Shown here piece by piece: positions 50,551 through 60,856 of a stretch of 64,000 bases of DNA (positions are counted from its first letter, which is position 1; each line of letters begins with the position of its first letter). A program made the position numbers and the translations under genes. The stretch is taken from the NCBI GenBank assembly GCA_943331105.2, contig CALQKH020000013.1, forward strand, positions 38,591 through 102,590. The letters are read 5' to 3'. The notes under the pieces are model-generated. The model was not told the DNA's origin, ran no database searches, and worked only from the letters and a program-made list of their open reading frames with translations. This stretch comes from Akkermansia muciniphila (GTDB lineage Bacteria; Pseudomonadota; Gammaproteobacteria; Burkholderiales; Burkholderiaceae_C).

Positions 50551-51357
50551 TCAGTGAAACACGTAGCCATCCATGGCGATCACATGGTCGCTGATGCCCC
50601 GGAAAAAAGCGCCAGGCTGTGCATCAGCGCCTGCTGCGCCCCAAGCGGTGAACAGCGGCAACAAGTGTTCGTCTGTGGGGTGGGCGCGCTGACCTGAAAG
50701 CTGCTGGCGGTAGTCCAGCAAACCGGCCACATCGCGTTGCACCAAATGGGTGTGAACCCAGTCGGCAAAGGTCTGCACATAGCCGGGTGTGCCACCGCCG
50801 TGCATGCGAATCGCCATCAAGTCCCTCAGGTTGTGGGTGATGTTGCCCGAACCCACGATCAGGATATTGTGTTCAGCCAGTGAAGCGAGCGCTTGGCCGA
50901 CCCGGTAAGCGTGTGCAGGCCCCAAGTGGCTTTGTACCGACAGCGGCACGATTGGGATGTTGGCGCTTGGGAACATCTGACGCATCGGAATCCAGGTCCC
51001 GTGGTCCAGGCCGCGCTGGGCGTCTTGTGCGGCGGGCAAGCCCGCCTCTTGCAGGGCGGCCATGACCAGGGCGGCCACATCGGGGCTGCCAGGCGCAGGG
51101 TATTGCATCTCGTACAGCCGTGGGTCAAAACCACCAAAATCGTGAATGGTTTCGGGTCGGGTGGCAAAACCCACGGTGGCTATGGCCGTTTCCCAATGCG
51201 GACTGACCACCACGATGGCGCGGGGGTTGCCCAACTGCGGCACCAGCGCGCTCATGGCGGCGCCAGCCGCACCGGGGTGCAGGGCAAACATGGGCGAGCC
51301 GTGGGGGACAAACAAGACAGATTTTGGGGTGTGCATGGTCTTAACTGGACGATTCAT
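50551..51357 (-). CDS. Class III extradiol dioxygenase family protein (DODA/YgiD-like)
   Basis: LFVPHGSPMFALHPGAAGAAMSAL, VVVSPHWET, VGSGNITHNLRDL. Confidence 0.9.
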   Translation of the reverse strand: MNRPVKTMHTPKSVLFVPHGSPMFALHPGAAGAAMSALVPQLGNPRAIVVVSPHWETAIATVGFATRPETIHDFGGFDPRLYEMQYPAPGSPDVAALVMAALQEAGLPAAQDAQRGLDHGTWIPMRQMFPSANIPIVPLSVQSHLGPAHAYRVGQALASLAEHNILIVGSGNITHNLRDLMAIRMHGGGTPGYVQTFADWVHTHLVQRDVAGLLDYRQQLSGQRAHPTDEHLLPLFTAWGAAGADAQPGAFFRGISDHVIAMDGYVFH

Positions 51358-51414
51358 GACGCCACTGTAGGGAAAAGCATCGGTCACCTGCTGCACAGCT
51401 CTCAATGTCAAGCT

Positions 51415-52119
51415 TCAAAGCCCCACTTGGCGGTACAGGTCGCTGGCGCGGGTCAAGTGGGCTGACATGGCTTGGGCTGCGCCTTGCGCATCGCCTTGCG
51501 CAATGGCGTCCACGATGCGTTGGTGCTCTGCCAGAGTGAGCGACTCGGCCCCCGGTGCCCGCACGATGTGGTGGTAGTACTCGCTGGCCCAGCCAAACAA
51601 GGCTTCCACGATGGCGGGGTAAATCGGGTTGCCACCAATGCGGGCGATCTCGCGGTGGAACTCCATGTCGCGTTTCAGAAACTGGTCGAGGGTGTTGAGC
51701 GAGTCTTGGTGTGCCGCCAGCCGCTCGCGCAGGCGCTGCACATCCTGTGGGGTGGCTTTTTCTGCCGCTTGCCGCACCATGCTGACTTCCAGAAACAGCC
51801 TCGCCTCTTTGAGGTGCACTAAGGTCTCGGGCTGCATCCGCAGTAAGTGGCGTGCACCTTCGGCAATTTGTGCAATCAGCAATTGGGCGGTGGGCACCAC
51901 CACTTTGGCGCGTTCGCCATGCGAGATTTCGACAATGCCCGAGCGGGCCAACTCTTGCAGGGCCTCGCGCACTGCAACGCGGCCTACGCCATAAAACGCC
52001 ATGAGCTCGCGTTCTGAGGGCAGTGGCTCGCCTGGTGCGATTTCGCCGGACGTGATGCGGGCCATCAGGCGGTCCAACACCTCTTGGTAGAGCTTGCGCC
52101 GCTGAATGTGTTCAGTCAT
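51415..52119 (-). CDS. FadR-subfamily GntR transcriptional regulator (FCD domain)
   Basis: LYQEVLDRLMARITSGEIAPGEPLPSERELMAFYGVGRVAVREALQEL...DMEFHREIARIGGNPIYPAIVEAL. Confidence 0.92.
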   Translation of the reverse strand: MTEHIQRRKLYQEVLDRLMARITSGEIAPGEPLPSERELMAFYGVGRVAVREALQELARSGIVEISHGERAKVVVPTAQLLIAQIAEGARHLLRMQPETLVHLKEARLFLEVSMVRQAAEKATPQDVQRLRERLAAHQDSLNTLDQFLKRDMEFHREIARIGGNPIYPAIVEALFGWASEYYHHIVRAPGAESLTLAEHQRIVDAIAQGDAQGAAQAMSAHLTRASDLYRQVGL

Positions 52120-52130
52120 CCCTTGGCCCT

Positions 52131-53513
52131 TCAAGCGACGCGGCCAGCACGCACATCACCATAAAAAGAGGGCTGGCCCAGCTGCCCGCCTTTGAGGGCG
52201 ATTTCCAGGCCATCGCGGCGCGCATCGTCGGACCAAGCCCGGCACAGCGGCACACCGGGTGCCATGCCTGCAGCCACCGTGAACGCCTGAATACCCAAGT
52301 GGCTGGCCACCGCACCCGAGCTGTCGCCTCCCGCCACCACCACACGGCGCAAAGGCGTGCGGTCCAACAAGCGCCGCATGACCTCTGCCAAGGCCATGCC
52401 GATGCGTTCACTGGCCTGCGTTTTGTCCAGTCCCAAGCGTTGTGCCACAGCGTCAAAGCCTTGCACCGCCGGGTCGTCTGGCCCCCGGGCCGAATAAATC
52501 ACAGGCGACACGCCTTGCCCAACGGCTTGGCTGGCCTGTTGGGCCAACCGTTCAATTTCTGCGTCGGCATGCACGGGGTCGAGGCACAGGGACACGCTCA
52601 TGCGCAAGGTCAAAAAGCCATGGGCTTCTGCCCAGTCAATTTGGGCGGCGCTCATGGGCGAACAACTGCCACTGACCACTCCAATGCAGTCGTGGGCTTG
52701 GGCGATGGGCAAGCCGGGCCATTCAGGCAACCAGCCCCGGCTGCGCCAGTACTCGGCCAAGGCGTATTGCAAGCCAGATGACGAAGCACTGAAGACCCCC
52801 TGCCCGCGTTGATCCCAGACCAGCCGCCCGGCTTCACGTTGCGTGGCGGTATCGGCCACATCGAGCATCAGCACAGGTTGGTCTGCGCCCTGCAGGCTTT
52901 GCCACAACGCGTCGGATTGGCCTTGCGCCATGTGGGCCAGGTTGATCAGCCCGGTGCGGCGTGGGGTTTGTTGGGCCAAGTGCAAACGCAAATCGCTCTC
53001 GTGCATGGGGGTGACCGGGTGGCGCGACATGGTCGGGTGCCGGTCGATGCGCCAGACCTCACCTTGGGCCGCGGCAAACAAGTGGCCAAACACCTGGTAG
53101 CGCTGCAGTCGGGGCGCGCCCACCACCATGGGCGACCAGGGCGCGCGGGTGCAGCGCACCCCTAAGTCAATGGCTTGGCCGATTGAGCCCACTTCGGGCG
53201 ACGAATCGAAGGTTGAGCAGACCTTGTATTGGACGATTGGGGCGCCCAAGCCCGAGAGGCTTTCAAACACCGCAGGCAGGTGGGCGCGCATCCAGGCAGG
53301 GCTTTTGCCCCGCGATTGCCCGGCTACGCCGACACAGCGCACGCCCGGAAAACGGGCCAAATCTTCGGCGCGGGGGGCTTGCAAAAACAGCACTGTGGGC
53401 ACGCCAGCGGCGGTGAAGGCTTCAAGCACATCGGTGGAGCCGGTGAAGTCATCGCCGTAATAGGCCAGCCACAGCCCTTCGGGCAAGCTGCCTGGTTCGC
53501 ACCTTGGGTTCAT
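52131..53513 (-). CDS. Four-carbon acid sugar kinase family protein (candidate 3-oxo-isoapionate kinase)
   Basis: WLAYYGDDFTGSTDVLEAFTAAGVPTVLFL...VVAGGDSSGAVASHLGIQAF; adjacent to RuBisCO-like gene. Confidence 0.82.
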   Translation of the reverse strand: MNPRCEPGSLPEGLWLAYYGDDFTGSTDVLEAFTAAGVPTVLFLQAPRAEDLARFPGVRCVGVAGQSRGKSPAWMRAHLPAVFESLSGLGAPIVQYKVCSTFDSSPEVGSIGQAIDLGVRCTRAPWSPMVVGAPRLQRYQVFGHLFAAAQGEVWRIDRHPTMSRHPVTPMHESDLRLHLAQQTPRRTGLINLAHMAQGQSDALWQSLQGADQPVLMLDVADTATQREAGRLVWDQRGQGVFSASSSGLQYALAEYWRSRGWLPEWPGLPIAQAHDCIGVVSGSCSPMSAAQIDWAEAHGFLTLRMSVSLCLDPVHADAEIERLAQQASQAVGQGVSPVIYSARGPDDPAVQGFDAVAQRLGLDKTQASERIGMALAEVMRRLLDRTPLRRVVVAGGDSSGAVASHLGIQAFTVAAGMAPGVPLCRAWSDDARRDGLEIALKGGQLGQPSFYGDVRAGRVA

Positions 53514-53518
53514 CTCAG

Positions 53519-54760
53519 TCACCAAAAACCGAGGGCGCTTTGCAAAGCTGGGCGCGTGGCGGCATAGACCTTGAGGTCGATGCCCGCTTGGGCAGCGTCC
53601 CAGGCTTCGCGCAGCGCAGCCACACCCGCAGCCACGCCTTGGGGGTGACCAAAAATGCCGCCCCCAGCGGTGCACAGCAAGTCGGCGTGGCCCAGCGCCT
53701 TGAAGGTGTCGTGCGCCTGCAAGCCGGTTTGGGCTGAGCTGAACACCGGCATGGCGGCCATGGGCAGGTCTTGAAACAGGGGCCGTGTCACGGCCCGCGC
53801 CGAGGCGATGACGGTGTCGTCGCTTTCGCTGAATTTGTTGCGCAGGCCGTTGACGTGCAGGTGGTCCACGCCCACCAGACGCCACACCGATTGCCAAGCT
53901 GCAAAATCCCAACCCAGTGCTGGGCTGCGGCTGAGGTAGCCCCAGCCCGCACGGTGTCCGTGGATGGGCAAGGCGCTGTGGCGGCGCAAAGCGTTCAGGC
54001 CCACCAGCCCCACCGATTGGACGCAGGCCATCACGCAGGTGCCGCCATGTTTCAGCACCCAGTCGTGGCGGTGGCGCATTTGGTCGAGGTCACCCGTCAG
54101 GTTGAAAGCCACCATCACTTTGCGCCCGGTGCGATCTGCTGCGGCGTTGACCACGCGCATGACGGCGGTGACCCGTTCTTCAAAAGGGCAGTGCGGGCCA
54201 TCCGCTTGCAGTTCGTCATCTTTGATGAAGTCAATGCCACCGTCCACCAGCATCTTGACTTGCTCAGCGGTTTCATCGGGGCTCAGGCCGACGCTGGGCT
54301 TGATGATGGTGCCGATCAGTGGCCCTTGGCGCACGCCGCTCATGCGCCGGGTGCCGTCGATGCCAAAAGCCGGGCCCAAGTAGGCTTTGGCAAAGGCATC
54401 GGGCAGTTGCAGCGACAAAAGCCTGAGGCCCGAGACTTGGCGCAGTTCAAACAAATTGCCGGCCACGGTGGACATCAAGGTGGGCAAGCAAGGGCCCATG
54501 TTTTCAAGAGGCCACGACAAAGTGAGCAGGCAGCGTGTGTACCGCTCAGACACCATGCCGCCGGGCAGGCTGGGGCGGTCCACCACCTCGAGGATGTCCA
54601 AGGCCTCAATGCGTGCGCCTGAGCGCTCTTTGAGTTCAGGCGTTTCATTGGCCAGCTTCAAAAAAGTCCCGCTGGACTGCTCGCCTGCAATGGTCTCGGC
54701 GGCCCGCCAGGGATCGTCACCGGTTTCAAGCCAGTACTGGGCCACGATTCTGGAGGTCAT
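53519..54760 (-). CDS. RuBisCO-like protein (form IV; candidate OiaX)
   Basis: GTIIKPSVGLSPDETAEQVKMLVDGGIDFIKDDELQADGPHCPFEERV; HGTCVMACVQSVGL; metal-ligand KDDE retained. Confidence 0.87.
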   Translation of the reverse strand: MTSRIVAQYWLETGDDPWRAAETIAGEQSSGTFLKLANETPELKERSGARIEALDILEVVDRPSLPGGMVSERYTRCLLTLSWPLENMGPCLPTLMSTVAGNLFELRQVSGLRLLSLQLPDAFAKAYLGPAFGIDGTRRMSGVRQGPLIGTIIKPSVGLSPDETAEQVKMLVDGGIDFIKDDELQADGPHCPFEERVTAVMRVVNAAADRTGRKVMVAFNLTGDLDQMRHRHDWVLKHGGTCVMACVQSVGLVGLNALRRHSALPIHGHRAGWGYLSRSPALGWDFAAWQSVWRLVGVDHLHVNGLRNKFSESDDTVIASARAVTRPLFQDLPMAAMPVFSSAQTGLQAHDTFKALGHADLLCTAGGGIFGHPQGVAAGVAALREAWDAAQAGIDLKVYAATRPALQSALGFW

Positions 54761-54773
54761 GGTTTGGCCTGTT

Positions 54774-55601
54774 TCAGGTGATGCGCTGGATGCTGTCAGC
54801 AATTTCTTGGCGGTCAAAAATCTTCTTCCAGTCGTCGCGCATCAAACGGGGTTTGCCATAGGTGATGGCCTTGTTGCATGCGTCAGAAAACTGGCCTGGC
54901 ACCTGCTTGAAGATAACGGCCGACAAAATCGTCATGTGGCCCAGCAAAAAGTCACGCGCAGCGTCTGGTGGCACGCCGCGTGCCACCACCTCATCCATGG
55001 CTTCGCGCATCACATCGAGCAAAGTGGCGCAGACCGTCTCGGACAAGCCGGGCTCCAGCAGCGCCATTTGTTCCACGGTGACCCGGTACGAGCGCTCGAT
55101 GGGTTGGTAAATCAAGCGGGCAATCGATTCGCCCAAGTCATAAGAGGCTTCGGGGCCTTGCATCAGGGCATTCACGATGGATTGCGAAGCCCGGATGCCG
55201 CCGAAATAGTCCGGAGCACCGGCCACATGGACTTCGGGGTTGAAGATGTTGGGGTGGCAGGGGTGGGTGACGAAGTAAACCAAATCGTCCCGCTTGGGCA
55301 GATGTCCGGCAAAGGGGGCTGCGGCATCCAGGGTGATGACCATGGTGCCGGGTGCCAGTTGGGGCGAAATCTCGGCTGCGATGCGCCCGATCAGGGTGTC
55401 AGGCACGGCCAAGATCACGGCGTCTACACCTCGCAGGGCGTCGTCCAAACTGCAGCAGGCTATGCCCAGCTCGTCTTTCAGGCGCTGTTGGCCTGCGGCG
55501 CTGACTTCGACGTGGCGAATTTCAAACGCCGAGCCTTGGAGGTTTTTGGCCAAACGGGCGCCCATCTTGCCGCCTGCACCCAACAATGCAATAGAAGTCA
55601 T
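54774..55601 (-). CDS. Phosphogluconate dehydrogenase-like NAD-binding protein (candidate D-apionate oxidoisomerase)
   Basis: IALLGAGGKMGARLAKNLQGSAFEIRHVEVS, FVTHPCHPNIFNPE; same strand and adjacent to RLP and kinase. Confidence 0.75.
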   Translation of the reverse strand: MTSIALLGAGGKMGARLAKNLQGSAFEIRHVEVSAAGQQRLKDELGIACCSLDDALRGVDAVILAVPDTLIGRIAAEISPQLAPGTMVITLDAAAPFAGHLPKRDDLVYFVTHPCHPNIFNPEVHVAGAPDYFGGIRASQSIVNALMQGPEASYDLGESIARLIYQPIERSYRVTVEQMALLEPGLSETVCATLLDVMREAMDEVVARGVPPDAARDFLLGHMTILSAVIFKQVPGQFSDACNKAITYGKPRLMRDDWKKIFDRQEIADSIQRIT

Positions 55602-55765
55602 GCTTTCTTTCTGAAAATGAACAAGACCGGCCGTGGCTGGTGAATGTGTTGGTCTGATGGTATGACGAGTTAATCGGGTGCTGGCCTACTGACTTACCCC
55701 AATACCGGCGTTTCAAGCCACAATCTGCCCACCTTTTGACCTCTGTTTTTCGACTGGAATCCGCC

Positions 55766-57202
55766 ATGACTTATCCCAATACTCAACTTTTCATCGATGG
55801 CCAATGGTGCGATGCCGAAGGCGGTCGCACTTTGGCCGTGTTCAATCCCGCCACTGGCAACGAAATTGGCCGATTGGCCCATGCGGGCATTCCCGATCTA
55901 GAGCGTGCAGCGCAAGCGGCGCAAAAGGGCTTTGAGATTTGGCGCGATACGCCGGCCAACGAGCGCAGCGTTGTGTTGCGCAAGGCCGCTGCCTTGATGC
56001 GCGAACGCGCCCCGCAAATTGCCGAGTTGCTCACCCAAGAGCAAGGCAAGCCCTTGGCCGAAGCCAAGGTCGAGGCCATGTCGGCGGCCGACATCATCGA
56101 GTGGTTTGCCGAAGAGGGCCGCCGTGTGTATGGACGCATCGTGCCGCCACGCAACATCAACGTGCAGCAGCAAGTGCTCAAACAGCCCTTGGGACCGGTC
56201 GCTGCCTTCACGCCTTGGAATTTTCCCGTCAACCAAGCGGTGCGCAAGATGTCGGCCGCACTGGCAACAGGTTGCTCGATCATCGTCAAGGCTCCGGAAG
56301 AAACCCCTGCCGCGCCCGCTGAGTTGATCCGCGCCTTTCACGATGCGGGCGTGCCTGCTGGCGTGATTGGCCTGGTGTATGGCACGCCCGCTGAGATTTC
56401 GAATTACCTGATCGCGCACCCGCTGATCCGCAAGATCACGTTCACGGGTTCTACGCCCGTGGGCAAGCAACTGGCCGCCTTGGCGGGTCAGCACATGAAG
56501 CGTGTGACCATGGAGCTGGGCGGCCACGCGCCGGTCATCCTGGCCGAAGACGCAGACATTGCGTTGGCCCTGAAAACCGCCGGTGCGGCCAAGTTCCGCA
56601 ACGCGGGCCAGGTCTGCATCTCGCCCACCCGCTTTTTGGTGCACCACAAAATTGCCGATGCCTTTGCTGAAGCATTTGCTGCGCAAGCGCAGGCGCTGAA
56701 GGTGGGCGATGGCATGATGGCAGGCACACAGATGGGGCCATTGGCCAACGAGCGCCGTTTGGCGGCCATGCAGTCCATCGTGCAGGACGCCCGCGCCAAA
56801 GGCGCCAAGGTGCTCACCGGCGGTGAGCGCATCGGCACACAAGGCAACTTCTTTGCGCCCACAGTGCTCTCGCATGTGCCGCTGGACGCCGATGTGGTGG
56901 TCAACGAGCCCTTTGGCCCCATCGCGGCCATCCGCAGTTTCGAAAACATCGAAGATGCGATGGCCGAAGCCAACCGCTTGCCTTTCGGCTTGGCCGGTTA
57001 TGCCTTCACCAACTCGATGAAAACCATGCACCAGCTCAGCCAGCGCCTGGACGTGGGCATGCTGTGGGTCAACCAGCCCGCGGCGCCATGGCCTGAGTTG
57101 CCCTTTGGCGGCGTCAAGGATTCAGGCTACGGCTCCGAAGGTGGCCCCGAGGCGTTGGAGGCTTACCTGAACACCAAGACGGTGTCGATCTTCAACGCCT
57201 GA
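55766..57202 (+). CDS. NAD-dependent aldehyde dehydrogenase (succinate-semialdehyde dehydrogenase-like)
   Basis: [76 protein letters not shown]. Confidence 0.93.
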   Translation: MTYPNTQLFIDGQWCDAEGGRTLAVFNPATGNEIGRLAHAGIPDLERAAQAAQKGFEIWRDTPANERSVVLRKAAALMRERAPQIAELLTQEQGKPLAEAKVEAMSAADIIEWFAEEGRRVYGRIVPPRNINVQQQVLKQPLGPVAAFTPWNFPVNQAVRKMSAALATGCSIIVKAPEETPAAPAELIRAFHDAGVPAGVIGLVYGTPAEISNYLIAHPLIRKITFTGSTPVGKQLAALAGQHMKRVTMELGGHAPVILAEDADIALALKTAGAAKFRNAGQVCISPTRFLVHHKIADAFAEAFAAQAQALKVGDGMMAGTQMGPLANERRLAAMQSIVQDARAKGAKVLTGGERIGTQGNFFAPTVLSHVPLDADVVVNEPFGPIAAIRSFENIEDAMAEANRLPFGLAGYAFTNSMKTMHQLSQRLDVGMLWVNQPAAPWPELPFGGVKDSGYGSEGGPEALEAYLNTKTVSIFNA

Positions 57203-57216
57203 CAGGCGCATCCTTG

Positions 57217-57882
57217 ATGCGCATCCTGCTCACCGGCTTCGAGCCCTTTGGCGGTCAAAGCCTCAACCCGTCTTGGGAGGTGGCGCGTGCCTTGCACGGT
57301 CTGCCATTGCCAGGTTCGCAAGGTGCTCAGGTTACCGCGGCTCAGCTGCCCTGCGTGTTTGACCAAGCCCTGCCCGCTTTGCAGCAAGCGCTGACGCAGC
57401 ACACACCCGACATCGTGCTGGCGCTGGGGCAGGCGGAGGGACGGTGTGATTTGTCGGTGGAGCGTGTGGCCATCAATGTGATGGATGCGCGCATCCCCGA
57501 CAACGCCGGGGCGCAGCCGATTGACATGCCGGTGATCGCAGGTAGCCCTGCGGCGTACTTCAGCACTTTGCCCATCAAGTCTCTGGTGGCCGGTTTGCGT
57601 GCGAGTGGTTTCCAGGCTTCGGTGTCCCAAACGGCAGGCACTTTTGTGTGCAACCAGGTGTTTTATGGTTTGCAACACGCTTTGGCGGGTCAAGGTGTAC
57701 ACAGCGGCTTCATGCACCTGCCCCTGTTACCAGAGCAGGCCGCCCACTGGCCTGGCCCGAGCTTACCCAGTTGGCCCGCGAGCCTGCAAGTGGCCGGGGT
57801 GCGGCAGGCCTTGACGCTTTTGGTGGCCCACCGACAGCAGGGCCTGAGCGACTTGAGGCAAACGGGCGGTACCCTGAATTGA
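57217..57882 (+). CDS. pcp: Pyroglutamyl-peptidase I
   Basis: MRILLTGFEPFGGQSLNPSWEVA, SQTAGTFVCNQVFYGLQHAL, GFMHLPLLPEQ. Confidence 0.92.
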   Translation: MRILLTGFEPFGGQSLNPSWEVARALHGLPLPGSQGAQVTAAQLPCVFDQALPALQQALTQHTPDIVLALGQAEGRCDLSVERVAINVMDARIPDNAGAQPIDMPVIAGSPAAYFSTLPIKSLVAGLRASGFQASVSQTAGTFVCNQVFYGLQHALAGQGVHSGFMHLPLLPEQAAHWPGPSLPSWPASLQVAGVRQALTLLVAHRQQGLSDLRQTGGTLN

Positions 57883-57998
57883 ACGGCCTAGACAGGGCTG
57901 GGGGATTTTGATTTTCAGACCCATTTGGTGCGCCATCGCACAGACTGAAACCCTGAGTTTTTGGATGATCTGGCTCTTGCAAAACAACAGGAGCCTGT

Positions 57999-58427
57999 AT
58001 GAACAAACAAAACATTTGTCACTGCGTCGTGGCCAGCTTGCTCAGCGTCACCGCATCGTCATGGGCACAAACATCGGTGGGTTTGGGCAGGGCCGATTTC
58101 AAAGACAACTGTGCCAGTTGCCATGGCCATTCTGGCCGAGGCGATGGTCCGGTGCAGTCTTTCCTGGTCAAGCCACCTTCAGATTTGACGACCATCACCC
58201 AAAGGCATGGCGGCAAGTTCCCGCAAGAGCTGATGTGGGAGGTGATCGATGGCCGTTGGTCGGGCGATGGCGGGCCCCACGGATCGCGTGAAATGCCGGT
58301 GTGGGGCCAAGAATTCAAGGCCCGCGCCATGACGCAACCGGGGGATTCGGCCACCATTGCCGAATGGTCGGCGCGCAACCGCATTGTGTCTTTGCTCAAA
58401 TACCTGGAGACGATTCAGCGCCCGTGA
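57999..58427 (+). CDS. Monoheme cytochrome c
   Basis: Signal peptide; RADFKDNCASCHGHSGRGDGPV heme motif. Confidence 0.85.
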   Translation: MNKQNICHCVVASLLSVTASSWAQTSVGLGRADFKDNCASCHGHSGRGDGPVQSFLVKPPSDLTTITQRHGGKFPQELMWEVIDGRWSGDGGPHGSREMPVWGQEFKARAMTQPGDSATIAEWSARNRIVSLLKYLETIQRP

Positions 58428-58468
58428 CGGTTGCATCGACCGCGGCTGTCCCAGTGTTAACCCGCGGC

Positions 58469-59464
58469 CTATGGCGGCGCCTGCATCCGTTGGTGGGCGC
58501 GAGCGGCCACACCCGTGTCGGCAAAGGCCCAGGCCAGCGAGGCGCCCATGCCTTGCAGGGCGGTGCGCACAGCGGTTTGTTCCAGTGAGCAGCGGCGTTC
58601 GCGCTCCAGCATGTCCAGCGCCCAGTCGGGCAGCATCTGCAAGGCGGCGCGCACGATCAGTGTGACCAAAGGTCGATCCAGGGGCTCGCAGGGGTAGTTC
58701 TCAATCAGGTGCAGTGTTTCGCGTGTGCGTTCGTCGGCCCGCAATTGCGGGCGAAAGTCTTGCAACTGCGTCAAGGCTTGGTGTCGGCTCATGGGCAAGC
58801 CATGTGCACCCAGGCGGTGACCCACCTGAGCCATTTCTGCAAAGTATTGGTCCTGCCGGTTTGCGCTCAGGGGCTGCAGCGACAGGTCTTGGTAGGCCCG
58901 CAAAAAACTGGTGGTTTCACCCAAGTGGACCCATCTGATCAGTTCGGGGTCGTTGGCCACGTAGGGCGTGCCGTCTGGCAACTGGCCACGAATTTGGGCG
59001 TGGATGCGGTTGACCCGCTCGATGCTTTGCAAAGCCGCAGCCGTGCCGCCATAGGTGGTGGTGGCCACAAACAAGGCTGTGCGTCCCAGCCGCGCCTGCA
59101 GTTGGGTGCGAAAACGCGAGTGGTCCCACACGGCGCCCAAAGCCTGCGGGTGCAGCGCTTGCAACATCAGCGATGACAAGCCTCCGGTCATCATGGCCAC
59201 AAAGTGCGCGTGCACCTGCCAAGCCGCCGAGTCCGGACCGAACAAGCCAGGGTCGCCTGCGGGCTCTAAAAAGTCCCGTGCATCCCCTGTGGCCCCGGTC
59301 ATGGACCGCACGCGCTGACCCAGCTGCTCTTTGAGCTGCGCCGACAGGTGCGCGCGCACCCGCTCAGCCATGTGAGAGCCTAAGCTGCACCGCGCTGGCG
59401 CCGGGTTGGCGGTTGAAGGCTGTACGGCCGTCAAGAGCGCCTGGATCAAAGAAGGTGGTGTCAT
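58469..59464 (-). CDS. MpaB-family oxygenase (DUF2236)
   Basis: DSAAWQVHAHFVAMMTGGLSSLMLQALHPQALGAVWDHSRF, TTYGG...RVNRIHAQIRGQLPDGTPYVANDPELIRWVH. Confidence 0.88.
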   Translation of the reverse strand: MTPPSLIQALLTAVQPSTANPAPARCSLGSHMAERVRAHLSAQLKEQLGQRVRSMTGATGDARDFLEPAGDPGLFGPDSAAWQVHAHFVAMMTGGLSSLMLQALHPQALGAVWDHSRFRTQLQARLGRTALFVATTTYGGTAAALQSIERVNRIHAQIRGQLPDGTPYVANDPELIRWVHLGETTSFLRAYQDLSLQPLSANRQDQYFAEMAQVGHRLGAHGLPMSRHQALTQLQDFRPQLRADERTRETLHLIENYPCEPLDRPLVTLIVRAALQMLPDWALDMLERERRCSLEQTAVRTALQGMGASLAWAFADTGVAARAHQRMQAPP

Positions 59465-59667
59465 GGGCCCATGGGTACTCAAAGAGCTGCCAGTGTGTGG
59501 TACTGCGCCATGGATTGCACGGCCACCCTGAAAGGCCGTGGGCTCAGGCTGGGTTTGGGTCTTTGGCGGTGACCAATAACCATGTGTCTATCAGGACCAT
59601 TCAGAGTGAACCCGGCTTGGATGTCGGGTCATGCACGAACATGCGCACCTTAATTTGGAGACACCCG

Positions 59668-60285
59668 ATGGCTTGGCTGGATTTTTTGAAGAATGGCAAT
59701 GAACTGAGCGAACTCTTGATCGAGGGTCAAAATCCTTATGGTTCTCAGTTGCTCAAGCAAGCCGATGTGGACCAAATGCGTGACCACATCCAGCCCACCG
59801 AGCGGGTTTTGGCGTATGTATTGGGCCGTGTCGTGCTGGCAGGGCGTGGCCTGTGGTTGTTGACCGATCAGCAGTTGTTGGTCTCAGAAAGCGACACGGG
59901 CAACTTGGTGCACCACTTTGCTTTGAAAGACATCACCGAGGCCGAATGCGTCAAGGGCAAGTATGGCTACACCCTGCGTGTCACGGCGGCAGGCCAGCTG
60001 CGCAGCGTGTACGGTGCATCGGCCCATTTGGCGGCGGTGTTTTACCGGGCGCTGGGCCAAAAGGTGCGTTGCACGCCGGTTTTCAAGCCTTCGGCGCTGG
60101 ACGCCAATGACGTGGCCGAAGTGGTGCACCACTTTTCAGATGCGGCTTTGCGCTTGCAACCCGTGGCCATGGTCAATGCAGACGCCCGCGCCTTGATCGC
60201 TCAACTGGCCCAAGATGCTGCGAGCCAAGGCTGGCTGCAAACCAGCGAGGCCAACCAGGTGCGCTTGGCCGAAGCGGCGCATTGA
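59668..60285 (+). CDS. Hypothetical protein with possible PH-like region
   Basis: Long ORF; RVLAYVLGRVVLAGRGLWLLTDQQLLVSESDTGNLVHHFALKDITEAECVKGKYGYTLRVTAAG. Confidence 0.65.
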   Translation: MAWLDFLKNGNELSELLIEGQNPYGSQLLKQADVDQMRDHIQPTERVLAYVLGRVVLAGRGLWLLTDQQLLVSESDTGNLVHHFALKDITEAECVKGKYGYTLRVTAAGQLRSVYGASAHLAAVFYRALGQKVRCTPVFKPSALDANDVAEVVHHFSDAALRLQPVAMVNADARALIAQLAQDAASQGWLQTSEANQVRLAEAAH

Positions 60286-60307
60286 GCCCCATCCCAGCCA
60301 GACGTCC

Positions 60308-60856
60308 TCAAGGCTGGCTGGCTTCAATCCGTTTCAGGTCAAAGCCCAGCTTGTCCAGCTTGGCCAGCAAGCCTTGGTACGTGGCGGCAGGCATTTGGGG
60401 TGTGCGTGACAAGATCCACAAATAGTCGCGCTTGGGTTCGCTCACGACCACCCATTGGTAATCGGCGTCCAGATCGATGATCCAGTAATCGCCCCAGACC
60501 ATGGGAATGAAGGACAGCCACGCTGGGGCAAAACGCACCTTCAGCTGAGCCGATGTCGGCCCGCCGATTTGCCGTGCGGCCCCCAAGGCTTCGGTCCACT
60601 CGCCCTTGGCTGTTTTGCAGCGGTTGAGCACCTGAAGTTGACCTTGCGGCTGCAGGCTGTAGTTGGCCTGCGTGCTGCTGGCGCACTTTCTTTGAAACCA
60701 GTTGGGGTATTTGGCGATTTCGTGCCATGTGCCCATGTAGCGGGGCACATCCACCGCAGCCACGGTTTTCAGGGGAGGCAGCTCGGCTTGCGCCGGCATG
60801 CTGAGCACACAGGCCCATGCCAGTGCCAGGCTTCGGCTTGCGGTCAAAATTTTCAT
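60308..60856 (-). CDS. blc: Lipocalin family protein (Blc-like)
   Basis: VDVPRYMGTWHEIAKYPNWFQRKCASSTQANYSLQPQGQLQVLNRCKTAKG...GDYWIIDLDADYQWVVVSEPKRDYLWILSRTP. Confidence 0.92.
   Translation of the reverse strand: MKILTASRSLALAWACVLSMPAQAELPPLKTVAAVDVPRYMGTWHEIAKYPNWFQRKCASSTQANYSLQPQGQLQVLNRCKTAKGEWTEALGAARQIGGPTSAQLKVRFAPAWLSFIPMVWGDYWIIDLDADYQWVVVSEPKRDYLWILSRTPQMPAATYQGLLAKLDKLGFDLKRIEASQP

Noticed and set aside
52131-53912. 593-aa version of the four-carbon acid kinase
   Set aside because: The first 133 codons overlap the RuBisCO-like gene antisense to nothing and lack homology; ATG at 53513 fits the kinase N-terminus.
55602-55765. FCD-regulator operator (tggtctgatggtatgacgag) between apnO-like and aldehyde dehydrogenase genes
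   Set aside because: Only loosely TGGT/ACCA-like with no clear dyad; not reported as a site.
57999-58427. Monoheme cytochrome as a distant part of the Sox system
   Set aside because: Generic CASCHG cytochrome about 29 kb away with no Sox-specific motif; no support for linkage.
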